Source of the DNA: Scatosoma sp045644545
Lineage (GTDB): Bacteria > Bacillota > Clostridia > Christensenellales > Borkfalkiaceae
Length of the DNA stretch: 45,009 nucleotides
Direction: 5' to 3'
Assembly (NCBI GenBank): GCA_045644545.1
Contig: JAZRHC010000016.1
Location: forward strand, 1 to 45,009
Of this stretch, positions 26,211 to 34,553 are shown piece after piece. The notes under the pieces are model-generated. The model saw only the letters and a list, made by a program, of their open reading frames with translations, did no database searches and had not been told where the DNA came from. The translations under genes were made by a program, and so were the position numbers. Positions within the stretch are counted from its first letter, which is position 1, and every line of letters begins with the position of its first letter.

Positions 26211-27139
26211 AAAAAGTATTTATCGACGGAAAAGCGGGCACGACGGGTTTGCGGATTGAAGAGAGGCTTTCCGCGCGCGACGATTTGCAAATTATTTCCT
26301 TGCCCGAGGAATTGAGAAAAGACCCCGCGGCGAGAAAGCAAATGCTGAACGAGGCGGACTTCGTGTTCTTGTGCTTGCCCGACGACGCGGCAAGAGAAGC
26401 CGTTTCAATGATCGAAAACGAAGCGACGGTGGTGATCGACGCGTCCACGGCGCACCGCACCGACCCCGCTTGGGCGTACGGATTTCCCGAGCTTTCCAAA
26501 GCGCACGAAAGGAAGATTTTAAACAGCAACCGAATTGCCGTTCCCGGCTGTCACGCGAGCGGGTTTATCGCGCTCGTCTATCCCTTGATTGAAAAGAGGA
26601 TCTTGGGCACGGACGCGCTTTTAACGGCACACTCTTTAACGGGCTATTCGGGCGGCGGCAAAAAAATGATCGCCGACTACGAAAGCGAGGGCAGAAACGC
26701 GCTTTTGAACGCGCCCCGTCAATACGCTTTGGCGCAAACGCATAAGCATTTGCCTGAAATGACGAAGATCTGCGGATTGAAAAATGCGCCCGTGTTCTCG
26801 CCGATCGTCGGGGATTTCTATTCGGGTATGGAAGTTGCCGTTCCGCTGTTTGTTTCCCAGCTTCAAAAGGGCGCGAACCTGAATACGGTCAAGGCGATCT
26901 ATCAAGGCGCGTATGCAAGCGGGCTCGTGCAATATAAAGAAGGGACGGACGAAAGCGGGTTTTTGTCGGCGGGCGCGCTCACGGGCAAGGACGATATGGA
27001 AATTTCCGTCTACGGCAACGACGAGCGTATTTTGCTCACGGCGCGGTACGATAATCTCGGCAAAGGCGCTTCGGGCGCGGCGGTCGAATGTTTGAACTTA
27101 AAGCTCGGCTGTGCGCGGGAAAAATCCCTCGTTTTATAA
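26207..27139 (+). CDS. argC: N-acetyl-gamma-glutamyl-phosphate reductase, type 2 (short form)
   Basis: NADPH-dependent reduction of N-acetylglutamyl phosphate to the semialdehyde. Its 310 residues match the less common type 2 ArgC; type 1 enzymes have about 345. The N-terminal VFIDGKAGTTGLRIEERL replaces the type 1 Rossmann loop. The catalytic cysteine is C115 in VPGCHASGF. SLTGYSGGGKKMI and THKHLPEM carry further active-site residues. The ATG overlaps the argH stop by three bases; an open frame reaching back to 26123 lies inside argH and has no ribosome site. Confidence 0.94.
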   Translation: MKKVFIDGKAGTTGLRIEERLSARDDLQIISLPEELRKDPAARKQMLNEADFVFLCLPDDAAREAVSMIENEATVVIDASTAHRTDPAWAYGFPELSKAHERKILNSNRIAVPGCHASGFIALVYPLIEKRILGTDALLTAHSLTGYSGGGKKMIADYESEGRNALLNAPRQYALAQTHKHLPEMTKICGLKNAPVFSPIVGDFYSGMEVAVPLFVSQLQKGANLNTVKAIYQGAYASGLVQYKEGTDESGFLSAGALTGKDDMEISVYGNDERILLTARYDNLGKGASGAAVECLNLKLGCAREKSLVL

Positions 27140-27162
27140 AGAAAAATTAAGAATATAAAAAC

Positions 27163-27183
27163 GCCCTTGCTCTCGTCAAGGGC
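27163..27183 (+). promoter_or_regulatory. Intergenic hairpin between argC and argJ
   Basis: Arms GCCCTTG (27163-27169) and CAAGGGC (27177-27183) surround a 7-base loop, followed by only three Ts. It may be a weak terminator, an RNA-stability element or a processing site that adjusts argC versus argJ levels. Confidence 0.4.
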
Positions 27184-27214
27184 TTTCGAAGTTAAAAAGG
27201 AGAACTTATACCTT

Positions 27215-28426
27215 ATGGAAATTATCGAAGGCGGCGTTTGCGCCGCAAAAGGCTTCACCGCAAGCGGCGTGCACGCGGGAATCCGCAAGAATCGTACGAA
27301 AAAGGACCTCGCGCTTATCTATTCTCAAACGAAAGCGGCTTGCGCGAGCGTGTATACGACGAATAAAGTCAAGGGCGCGCCGTTGACGGTCACGAAAAAC
27401 CATATCGCGGACGGCTACGCGCAGGCGATCATTTGCAATTCGGGCAACGCGAACACCTGCAACGCGAACGGTATCGAGATCGCGGAGCTTACCTCTAAGC
27501 TTCTTGCAAAAGAGCTCGGCGTTTCGGCTTCGGATATCGTCGTGGCTTCGACGGGGGTGATCGGTCAGCCCCTCGATATCACGCCTATTCAAAAGGGTAT
27601 TCCCGCGCTCGTGAAAGGGCTTGGGAACAACAGCGAAGCCGCGGCGGAAGGCATTATGACCACGGACACGAAAAAGAAAGAAATCGCCGTAAAATTCACC
27701 GTCGGAGGCAAGGAATGTGCGATCGGCGGGATTGCTAAGGGCTCGGGTATGATACACCCGAATATGGCGACGATGCTCGTGTTTATCACGACCGACTGCA
27801 AAATTTCCCCCGCTATGCTCCAAAAGGCGCTTTCGAGCGATATCGCCGAAACCTTTAATATGGTGAGCGTAGACGGCGACACTTCGACCAACGATATGGT
27901 CACCGTGCTCGCAAACGGCGAGGCGGGAAACGCGGAAATTACTTCCGAGGGCGAAGATTTCGATTGCTTTATGAAAGCGCTCAACACGGTCACCGTGTTC
28001 CTTTGCCGCAAGATCGCGGGCGTCGGCGAGGGCGCGACCAAGCTTTTGGAGTGCGAGGTAACGGGCGCGAAGGACAAAGCGACGGCAAAAACCGTGGCAA
28101 AGAGCGTGATTTGTTCGTCGCTCGTAAAAGCTGCGATGTTCGGCGCGGACGCCAACTGGGGGCGCGTGCTTTGCGCGATCGGCTATTCGGGCGCGGACGT
28201 AAACGTGGACGGAATCGACGTATGCTTTAAATCCAAAGCGGGCGTGATCGAGGTCTGCAAGAATGGCGCGGGGATCGAGTTTTCGGAGGAAAAGGCGAAA
28301 GAGGTTTTGTCGGAAGAGGAGATCGTTATTTCCGTCGCGCTTTCGGACGGCTCGGCTTCAAGCGTGGCTTGGGGTTGCGATTTGACGTATGAATACGTGA
28401 AGATCAACGGAGATTACCGCACTTAA
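27215..28426 (+). CDS. argJ: Glutamate N-acetyltransferase / ornithine acetyltransferase
   Basis: Transfers the acetyl group from N-acetylornithine to glutamate, making the arginine pathway cyclic. No argA is seen, so it may also start the cycle from acetyl-CoA, though mono- versus bifunctionality cannot be read from sequence. It has 403 residues and begins M-E-I-I-E-G-G-V-C-A-A-K-G-F. The self-cleavage site is A185/T186 in HPNMATMLVFITTD; Thr186 becomes the nucleophile at the new N-terminus of the beta chain. GADANWGRVLCAIGYSG is also conserved. AAGGAG lies 12 bases before the ATG, an unusually long gap. Confidence 0.95.
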   Translation: MEIIEGGVCAAKGFTASGVHAGIRKNRTKKDLALIYSQTKAACASVYTTNKVKGAPLTVTKNHIADGYAQAIICNSGNANTCNANGIEIAELTSKLLAKELGVSASDIVVASTGVIGQPLDITPIQKGIPALVKGLGNNSEAAAEGIMTTDTKKKEIAVKFTVGGKECAIGGIAKGSGMIHPNMATMLVFITTDCKISPAMLQKALSSDIAETFNMVSVDGDTSTNDMVTVLANGEAGNAEITSEGEDFDCFMKALNTVTVFLCRKIAGVGEGATKLLECEVTGAKDKATAKTVAKSVICSSLVKAAMFGADANWGRVLCAIGYSGADVNVDGIDVCFKSKAGVIEVCKNGAGIEFSEEKAKEVLSEEEIVISVALSDGSASSVAWGCDLTYEYVKINGDYRT

Positions 28427-28444
28427 CTATAAGGCAAAATTAAC

Positions 28445-28462
28445 TTTCGGCATAAGCCGAAA
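28445..28462 (+). promoter_or_regulatory. Small intergenic hairpin between argJ and argB
   Basis: TTTCGGC (28445-28451) pairs with GCCGAAA (28456-28462) around a 4-base loop, and the hairpin is bracketed by ATTAAC direct repeats. There is no T tract. Possible RNA-processing or stability element. Confidence 0.35.
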
Positions 28463-28491
28463 AATTAACTGAAATAATAAGGAAAAAACCA

Positions 28492-29370
28492 ATGGAAATG
28501 AAACTCACGAACGCGGGGCGCGCGGAAGTCTTAACGCAAGCGCTTCCCTATATTCAAAAATACAACGGCAAGGTGATCGTGATCAAATACGGCGGCAACG
28601 CGATGGTCAGCGAAACCTTAAAAGAACAGGTGATGGAAGATATCGTGCTTTTGAACCTGATCGGAATCAAGGTCGTGCTCGTGCACGGCGGCGGTCCTGA
28701 AATCACCGACACGCTGAAAAAAATCGGCAAAAAATCCGAATTCGTAGACGGACTTCGGGTCACCGATAAGGAAACGGCGGAGGTCGTGCAGATGGTGCTT
28801 GCGGGCAAGATCAATAAAAGCCTCGTCAATCTTTTGCAGATCAAAGGCGGAAAAGCTATCGGGCTTTCGGGGCTCGACGGGCATATGATCGAAGCGGAAA
28901 TGAAAGACGAACGCCTCGGCTTCGTCGGCAAGATCACGAGCGTAGACGTATCCCCGATCACCGACCTTCTCGAAAAGAATTATATCCCCGTCATCTCAAC
29001 CGTAGGTTGCGATAAAAAAGGCAACGTGTATAATATCAACGCGGACACGGCGGCGGCGTATATCGCGGGAAAAATGAACGCGGAACGCCTGATCACGATG
29101 ACGGATATCGAAGGCATTTTGCGGGATAAAGACGACCCGAAATCCCTTATTTCCTGTATCGATATCAAGGAAGCGGAAACGCTTTTTGAAGAGGGCGTAA
29201 TTTCGGGCGGTATGATTCCGAAAGTGGAATGTTGTATCGAAGCCATTCACCTCGGCGTGAAAAAGGTAATTATTTTGGACGGGCGCGTGCCGCACGCTCT
29301 TTTGATCGAAACGATGACGGACGAAGGCGCGGGCACGATGGTAGTGGAAGATAAAAACAATGATAAATAA
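28492..29370 (+). CDS. argB: Acetylglutamate kinase
   Basis: Phosphorylates N-acetylglutamate. It has 292 residues. The phosphate-binding loop IKYGGNAM is near residue 27 and VHGGGPEIT near residue 63; SGGMIPKVEC lies in the C-terminal ATP-binding region. About 25 residues, including an A-E-V-L-T-Q-A-L-P-Y-I-Q helix, precede the first strand. This N-helix is typical of hexameric, arginine-inhibited kinases and absent from the arginine-insensitive E. coli enzyme. That fits a cyclic ArgJ pathway, in which the kinase is the control point. Its 3' end overlaps argD by 11 bases. Confidence 0.97.
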   Translation: MEMKLTNAGRAEVLTQALPYIQKYNGKVIVIKYGGNAMVSETLKEQVMEDIVLLNLIGIKVVLVHGGGPEITDTLKKIGKKSEFVDGLRVTDKETAEVVQMVLAGKINKSLVNLLQIKGGKAIGLSGLDGHMIEAEMKDERLGFVGKITSVDVSPITDLLEKNYIPVISTVGCDKKGNVYNINADTAAAYIAGKMNAERLITMTDIEGILRDKDDPKSLISCIDIKEAETLFEEGVISGGMIPKVECCIEAIHLGVKKVIILDGRVPHALLIETMTDEGAGTMVVEDKNNDK

Positions 29371-30532
29371 CCTTAAAGAAAAAGACAAAGCGTATATCGC
29401 GGACACCTACGCGCGTTTCGACCTCGCGCTCGTTTCGGGCAAAGGGTCGCTCGTTTACGACGAGAACGGCAAGGAATATATCGACCTTGCGACGGGGATC
29501 GCCGTCAACACCTTCGGCGTAGCCGACGAGGGCGTGAAAAACGCCGTGATTGCGCAGTTTGATAAAATTCAGCACACCTCCAACCTTTATTATTCCGAGC
29601 CCTGCGCGGTTTTGGCGGAAACGCTCTGCAAGCGCACGGGCGCGAAAAAGGTGTTCTTCGCAAATTCGGGCGCGGAAGCCAACGAGTGCGCGATCAAGGT
29701 CGCGCGGAAATGGTCGCTCGAAGCAAACGGCAAGGGCAGGTATACGATCATCACCCTTAAAAACAGCTTTCACGGCAGAACGCTCACCACGCTTTCGGCG
29801 ACGGGACAGGACGTGTTCCATCAATATTTCGACCCCTTCACGGAAGGGTTCGCGTTTGCGGAAGCGAATAATTTGAAGAGCGTGAAATCGCTTATTGAGC
29901 AAAACGGTTGCGCGGCGGTAATGATCGAGCTCGTGCAGGGCGAAGGCGGCGTAACGGCGCTCGATCCCGCGTTCGTCAAGGGCGTGGAAACGCTTTGCAA
30001 AGAGAATAATATGCTCCTTATTATCGACGAGGTGCAAACGGGCAACGGCAGAACGGGAACGCTTTACGCTTACGAGCAATACGGCGTTCAGCCCGATATC
30101 GTCACGACGGCGAAAGGCTTGGGCGGCGGGCTTCCGATCGGCGCGGCGATATTGTTCGACCGCACGGAACACACGCTCACGCACGGCTCGCACGGCTCGA
30201 CGTTCGGCGGGAATCCGATCGCTTGCGCGGCGGGCGCGGCGGTGCTTGAACGCGTCGACGAAACGCTTTTAAAGGAAGTGCGCGAAAAATCGGAGTATAT
30301 CTTTAAGGAGCTTCAAGGCGCGGACGGGATCGAAAGCGTTTCGGGCTTGGGCTTAATGATCGGCATACAAACGAAAAAGCCCGTGGACGAAGTGCTTCAA
30401 GCTTGTATGCAAGCGGGCGTATTGCCGATTAAAGCCAAACAAAAGTTAAGATTATTGCCGGCGCTCAATATCCCTTGGGAGCTTTTAAAAAAAGGGATAG
30501 AAACTATAAAGCAGGCGGCTAAGGGAGAATAA
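29360..30532 (+). CDS. argD: Acetylornithine aminotransferase
   Basis: PLP enzyme transferring an amino group from glutamate to N-acetylglutamate semialdehyde. It has 390 residues and belongs to the class III aminotransferases. The PLP lysine is K252 in TTAKGLGGGLPIGA. FANSGAEANECAIKVAR and the metal/PLP Asp in LLIIDEVQTGNGRTG are intact. It starts inside the end of argB (11-base overlap) and stops 2 bases before argF, so translation is probably coupled on both sides. Confidence 0.96.
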   Translation: MINNLKEKDKAYIADTYARFDLALVSGKGSLVYDENGKEYIDLATGIAVNTFGVADEGVKNAVIAQFDKIQHTSNLYYSEPCAVLAETLCKRTGAKKVFFANSGAEANECAIKVARKWSLEANGKGRYTIITLKNSFHGRTLTTLSATGQDVFHQYFDPFTEGFAFAEANNLKSVKSLIEQNGCAAVMIELVQGEGGVTALDPAFVKGVETLCKENNMLLIIDEVQTGNGRTGTLYAYEQYGVQPDIVTTAKGLGGGLPIGAAILFDRTEHTLTHGSHGSTFGGNPIACAAGAAVLERVDETLLKEVREKSEYIFKELQGADGIESVSGLGLMIGIQTKKPVDEVLQACMQAGVLPIKAKQKLRLLPALNIPWELLKKGIETIKQAAKGE

Positions 30533-30534
30533 GT

Positions 30535-31530
30535 ATGAAAAAAGTAAATTTTTTGCAGGGTAAGGACTTTTTAAAGCTTTTGGATTTTTCCACCGAGGAG
30601 ATCGAAAAACTTATCGAGCTCGCTTCGTATTTAAAACAGAGAAAACGGCAGGGAAAGCCCCACGAATATTGTAAGGGCAAAAATATCGCGCTCATTTTCG
30701 AAAAGACGAGCACGCGTACCCGTTGCAGCTTCGAGGTCGCGGCGCGCGATCTGGGAATGGGGGTCACCTACCTCGACCCGCAAGGCTCGCAGATCGGCAA
30801 AAAGGAAAGCATTGCCGACACGGCGCGGGTGCTCGCTTCTATCTACGACGGTATCGAATACAGAGGCTACGGGCAAGAGATCGTAGAAGAGCTTGCGAAA
30901 TATTCCAAAGTGCCCGTGTGGAACGGCTTGACGAACGAATTTCACCCCACGCAGATCCTCGCGGATATGCTCACGATCAAAGAACGCTTCGGTCGGTTGA
31001 AGGGGATCAAGTTCGTGTATATGGGCGACGCGCGTTATAATATGGGCAACTCGCTGATGGTGGGTTGCGCAAAGCTCGGGCTTGATTTCGTCGCTTGCGC
31101 GCCCGAAAAATATTTCCCCGCGGCGGAGCTCGTCGAGGAATGTAAAAAACTCGCGGAGGCTTCGGGCGGCTCGGTAACGCTTGAAAGCGACGTGAAAAAA
31201 GCCGTCGAGGGCGCGAACGTGATTTACACCGACGTTTGGGTTTCGATGGGCGAGCCCGAAGAGGTCTGGAAAGAAAGAATCCAAGAGCTTTCGCCGTATC
31301 AGGTGAATAAAGCGGTGATGGATACGGCTGCGCCGAACGCGGTGTTTATGCATTGTCTGCCCGCCTTCCACGATTTAAAAACCAAGATCGGCAAGGAAAT
31401 GGGCGAAAAGTTCGGGATTAGCGAAATGGAAGTGACGGACGAGGTATTCGAAAGCGAAAAATCCATCGTTTTCGAAGAAGCGGAAAACCGTATGCACACC
31501 ATCAAAGCGGTAATGGCGGCAACTTTATAA
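30535..31530 (+). CDS. argF: Ornithine carbamoyltransferase
   Basis: Makes citrulline from ornithine and carbamoyl phosphate. It has 331 residues. The carbamoyl-phosphate motif S-T-R-T is in EKTSTRTRCSFEVAARDLG, the ornithine-side HCLPA motif is in AVFMHCLPAFHD, and NGLTNEFHPTQILADM is conserved. carA/carB are not in the window, so carbamoyl phosphate comes from elsewhere. It is the last arginine gene; no terminator is visible in the 26 bases before the ABC transporter gene. Confidence 0.96.
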   Translation: MKKVNFLQGKDFLKLLDFSTEEIEKLIELASYLKQRKRQGKPHEYCKGKNIALIFEKTSTRTRCSFEVAARDLGMGVTYLDPQGSQIGKKESIADTARVLASIYDGIEYRGYGQEIVEELAKYSKVPVWNGLTNEFHPTQILADMLTIKERFGRLKGIKFVYMGDARYNMGNSLMVGCAKLGLDFVACAPEKYFPAAELVEECKKLAEASGGSVTLESDVKKAVEGANVIYTDVWVSMGEPEEVWKERIQELSPYQVNKAVMDTAAPNAVFMHCLPAFHDLKTKIGKEMGEKFGISEMEVTDEVFESEKSIVFEEAENRMHTIKAVMAATL

Positions 31531-31556
31531 TTTAAGATATTTATTTCGAGAAAAAA

Positions 31557-34394
31557 ATGTTAGAATTAAAAAGTATCACGAAAAAGTATAAGACGAAAGC
31601 GGGAGAAGTAAACGCGTTAGACGGCGTTTCGCTTACCTTCCCTTCAACGGGGCTGGTGTTTATTACAGGCAAAAGCGGATGCGGGAAAACGACGCTTTTG
31701 AACGTAATCGGCGGTTTGGACGCCGTGGACGGCGGGGACATCTTCATACAGGACAAAAGCTTTTCTTCCTTTTCGGCAAAGGAGTACGATAGCTATCGCA
31801 ACACTTTCGTGGGGTTTGTGTTTCAAGAATACAATCTTTTAGCTGAATACACCGTTGAATACAATATTAAAATTGCAATGGAATTGCAAGGCCGCGCCGT
31901 AGACGAGGCAGAGTTTGAAGCTCTTTTAAAGGAAGTGGAGATCGAGGCTCTGCGCAATCGAAAACCGTCCGAGCTTTCAGGCGGGCAAAGACAGCGCGTA
32001 GCAATCGCGCGCGCGTTGGTAAAACATCCCAAGATTATTATGGCAGACGAGCCGACGGGGGCTTTGGATAGCGCAACGGGCGCGCAGGTGTTTGATACGC
32101 TGAAAAAGCTTTCCAGAGATAAGCTGATTATCGTCGTTTCACACGATCAAGAATTTGCGGAAAAATACGCGGATCGAATCATTCGCCTTGTGGACGGGAA
32201 AGTGGTAGAGGATATTACTTTCACCGAAAGAGAGCTGACGGGCAACGTGAGAGAGCAAGAAAACGCGGTGATCGTCAGAGAGGGCGCAGAGCTTTCCGAA
32301 AACGATAAGGACGTGTTGGCAAAAGCGGTAAAGGAGCGCAAAAAAATCGAAATTACCGAAAAGCTTTGCTTTCGGGATAAGCGCGCAACGGGAAAAGTAG
32401 AACTTGAACAAACGCAACTCGTTGCGTTAAAAAATAGCAAGATGAAATTGAGAAGCTCGGCGTATTTGGGCGTGAAATCGCTTGTCGTCAAGCCGATCAG
32501 ATTGATCGTTACCATTATTATTTCCGCATTGGCGTTCGCCGTATTTGGATTATTCGATACGATTGCGAATTTCAGTACGCAGAGCATATTGGAAAACAGC
32601 TTGCTCGAAACGCAATCGACTATGGTGGCGAGCACTTCCTACGTTTTAAACGAGAAAGAGAACGACCGTTATTCCGTAAAGACTTCGCAAGCAACGATCG
32701 ATCGTTTGGCGACGAAAACGGGCGGTACGGTAAAGGGGATCTTTGATTTTAATAGCAATTACTCGGGAAACGTTCAACAAACGCAACCTATTCGCGAGAT
32801 TTCCAACTCAACCGTCGTGGTCGGGGCAAGCTATTATACGAAATCGATTAACGGATTTATCGAATTTGACGGCGAAAGCGAAATAAATGCGAACGGTTCG
32901 TTTAAAAATTTTGATTATAAGATAGCACTTGGCAGATATCCAAAACTCGTTTATGAAAATGGAAAACTGGAAGAAGCAAGCTTGTACGAAGTGGCGATCT
33001 CTACCTATCTTGCCGATTCTATTCTCTATTTTCTCGACGGCAATCCGCTTAACGAACAAGAAGTTAGAACCTACGAACAACTTTTGGATAAAACGATTTC
33101 CGTCGGCGGAAAAAAATACACGATCGTCGGCTTGATTAATTGCGGAAAAATTCCCCAAAAATATAACGAGATTCAACAATCGCGACCGAATAATTCAGAT
33201 ATCCGTACCTTGCTCGACGATTACAACGCGTATATCGACGCTAGCGCGCGGAAATGCTTGTTCGTTGGCAAAGGCTTTAAAGAAGAATACAAAAAGGACG
33301 CGCAGTTGTCGAACGTATTTTACGCAGGGAGCGCCGATTTCAAGCTCGATATCGATTCGCAAAAAAACAGTGCAGAGCAGATGGTCGACTACGTGTATAA
33401 CGTAGCGGATTACGACGATAACAACTTGTTGCTTTTTAGCGGTTCTTATAAAGACGATGGGAAGATTACGCTTGCAAAAGACGAAATATTAATACATCTT
33501 TCAAATTTTAAATATATGATACGGAAGGATATCGACGAGCTCGAACAGGAAGAATATGACGAAATCGACGGTTTATTCAACGTCTTATCCGATGGAATAA
33601 AAGAAGAAAAAAGAGTGGCGCTTTCAAGGATTTTCGAGATTCTCGGCAAGGAAGATCACTTCCGCGCGACGATCGTTCAAAGTTTCGCACAATCGGAAAA
33701 AACGGCTGAAAAAGAAGTAAAAATCGTCGGCGTTTATTTCGGGGTCGATTCAAGCCGTGCCGTCGTCGAGTACCATTATCAAATGATGATTAGCCCCAAT
33801 CTTATGAAGGAGTTGCGTATTTATTCCGAGCAGGGTGATTATAATAAGATACTCTTTTCTGAAAAGAGCGTGCAAAACGGCGCGGAGATAATCGCAAGCT
33901 ATCTTATGAGTAAAAAGGGCTTGGCGTTTACTTGGTATAACAATTCTATTTTGACTATGATAGAGGAAAACGAAACGCTCGTTCGTCAAACGGCGGATCT
34001 GTTTTTATACGCGACGATCGCTTTGGCGATATTTTCCGTGTTTATGCTGTTTAATTATATCAATACGAGTATTACGAGCAAAAGACAAAGCGTGGGCGTT
34101 TTGCGAGGACTCGGCGCAGGTGGAAAGGATATTTTCCTTGCCTTTTTAACTGAAAGCTTGATTATTGCCCTTATAAACGGCGCGTTGGCGAACGTGTTTT
34201 CAGTCGTGGGTTGCGAGCTCGTGAATTCTTATATCCGCGATACGATGAATATCTCCATCGCGTTTGCGCTGTTCGGCGCGCGACAGGTGCTATTGATCAC
34301 GGGAATGAGCTTGCTTTTGTCGATACTTTCCTCGGCGTTGCCGATTATCAAGATATCCAAAAAGAAACCCGTCGAGCTTATTCGCCAACCTTAA
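31557..34394 (+). CDS. Fused ABC transporter (ATPase plus FtsX/MacB-like permease)
   Basis: A 945-residue single-chain ABC protein. The ATPase covers about residues 1-225, with Walker A GKSGCGKTTL from residue 38, the Q-loop near FVFQEYNLL, signature LSGGQRQRVA, Walker B IIMADEPTGALDS and the H-loop VSHDQEF. The first transmembrane helix is near 308-330, followed by a large extracytoplasmic region (about 335-805) and three helices near 810-935. This is the MacB/type VII layout used for antimicrobial-peptide, lipid or lipoprotein mechanotransmission, not uptake. The ribosome site is weak. The gene looks more A/T-rich than its neighbours and separates arg from ser genes, so later insertion is possible. 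The substrate is unknown. Confidence 0.88.
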   Translation: MLELKSITKKYKTKAGEVNALDGVSLTFPSTGLVFITGKSGCGKTTLLNVIGGLDAVDGGDIFIQDKSFSSFSAKEYDSYRNTFVGFVFQEYNLLAEYTVEYNIKIAMELQGRAVDEAEFEALLKEVEIEALRNRKPSELSGGQRQRVAIARALVKHPKIIMADEPTGALDSATGAQVFDTLKKLSRDKLIIVVSHDQEFAEKYADRIIRLVDGKVVEDITFTERELTGNVREQENAVIVREGAELSENDKDVLAKAVKERKKIEITEKLCFRDKRATGKVELEQTQLVALKNSKMKLRSSAYLGVKSLVVKPIRLIVTIIISALAFAVFGLFDTIANFSTQSILENSLLETQSTMVASTSYVLNEKENDRYSVKTSQATIDRLATKTGGTVKGIFDFNSNYSGNVQQTQPIREISNSTVVVGASYYTKSINGFIEFDGESEINANGSFKNFDYKIALGRYPKLVYENGKLEEASLYEVAISTYLADSILYFLDGNPLNEQEVRTYEQLLDKTISVGGKKYTIVGLINCGKIPQKYNEIQQSRPNNSDIRTLLDDYNAYIDASARKCLFVGKGFKEEYKKDAQLSNVFYAGSADFKLDIDSQKNSAEQMVDYVYNVADYDDNNLLLFSGSYKDDGKITLAKDEILIHLSNFKYMIRKDIDELEQEEYDEIDGLFNVLSDGIKEEKRVALSRIFEILGKEDHFRATIVQSFAQSEKTAEKEVKIVGVYFGVDSSRAVVEYHYQMMISPNLMKELRIYSEQGDYNKILFSEKSVQNGAEIIASYLMSKKGLAFTWYNNSILTMIEENETLVRQTADLFLYATIALAIFSVFMLFNYINTSITSKRQSVGVLRGLGAGGKDIFLAFLTESLIIALINGALANVFSVVGCELVNSYIRDTMNISIAFALFGARQVLLITGMSLLLSILSSALPIIKISKKKPVELIRQP

Positions 34395-34455
34395 AGGAAA
34401 AGGCGACTAATAATCGAAAAAGCAGATAAAAAACGAAATTAAAATCGAAAATTTT

Positions 34456-34505
34456 GTGAAATCCCCCGTCAAATCCTTGAAAAATCGGGAAAAGAGTGGT
34501 ATAAT
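34456..34505 (+). promoter_or_regulatory. Promoter of serC-serA with the shared upstream element
   Basis: The -35 box TTGAAA (34477-34482) and -10 box TATAAT (34500-34505) have a 17-base spacer. Upstream, 34456-34476 (GTGAAATCCCCCGTC then AAATCC) matches the element at 11625-11644 before the citrate synthase promoter with one gap and few mismatches. Confidence 0.82.
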
Positions 34506-34553
34506 AAGTGGCAATATAAATTTTATTAAAATAGTATAAACAGGAGGTATGCT

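Noticed and set aside
29270..30193. Long - strand open frame spanning argB/argD (307 codons)
   Set aside because: It crosses two certain genes in antisense and shows no domain.
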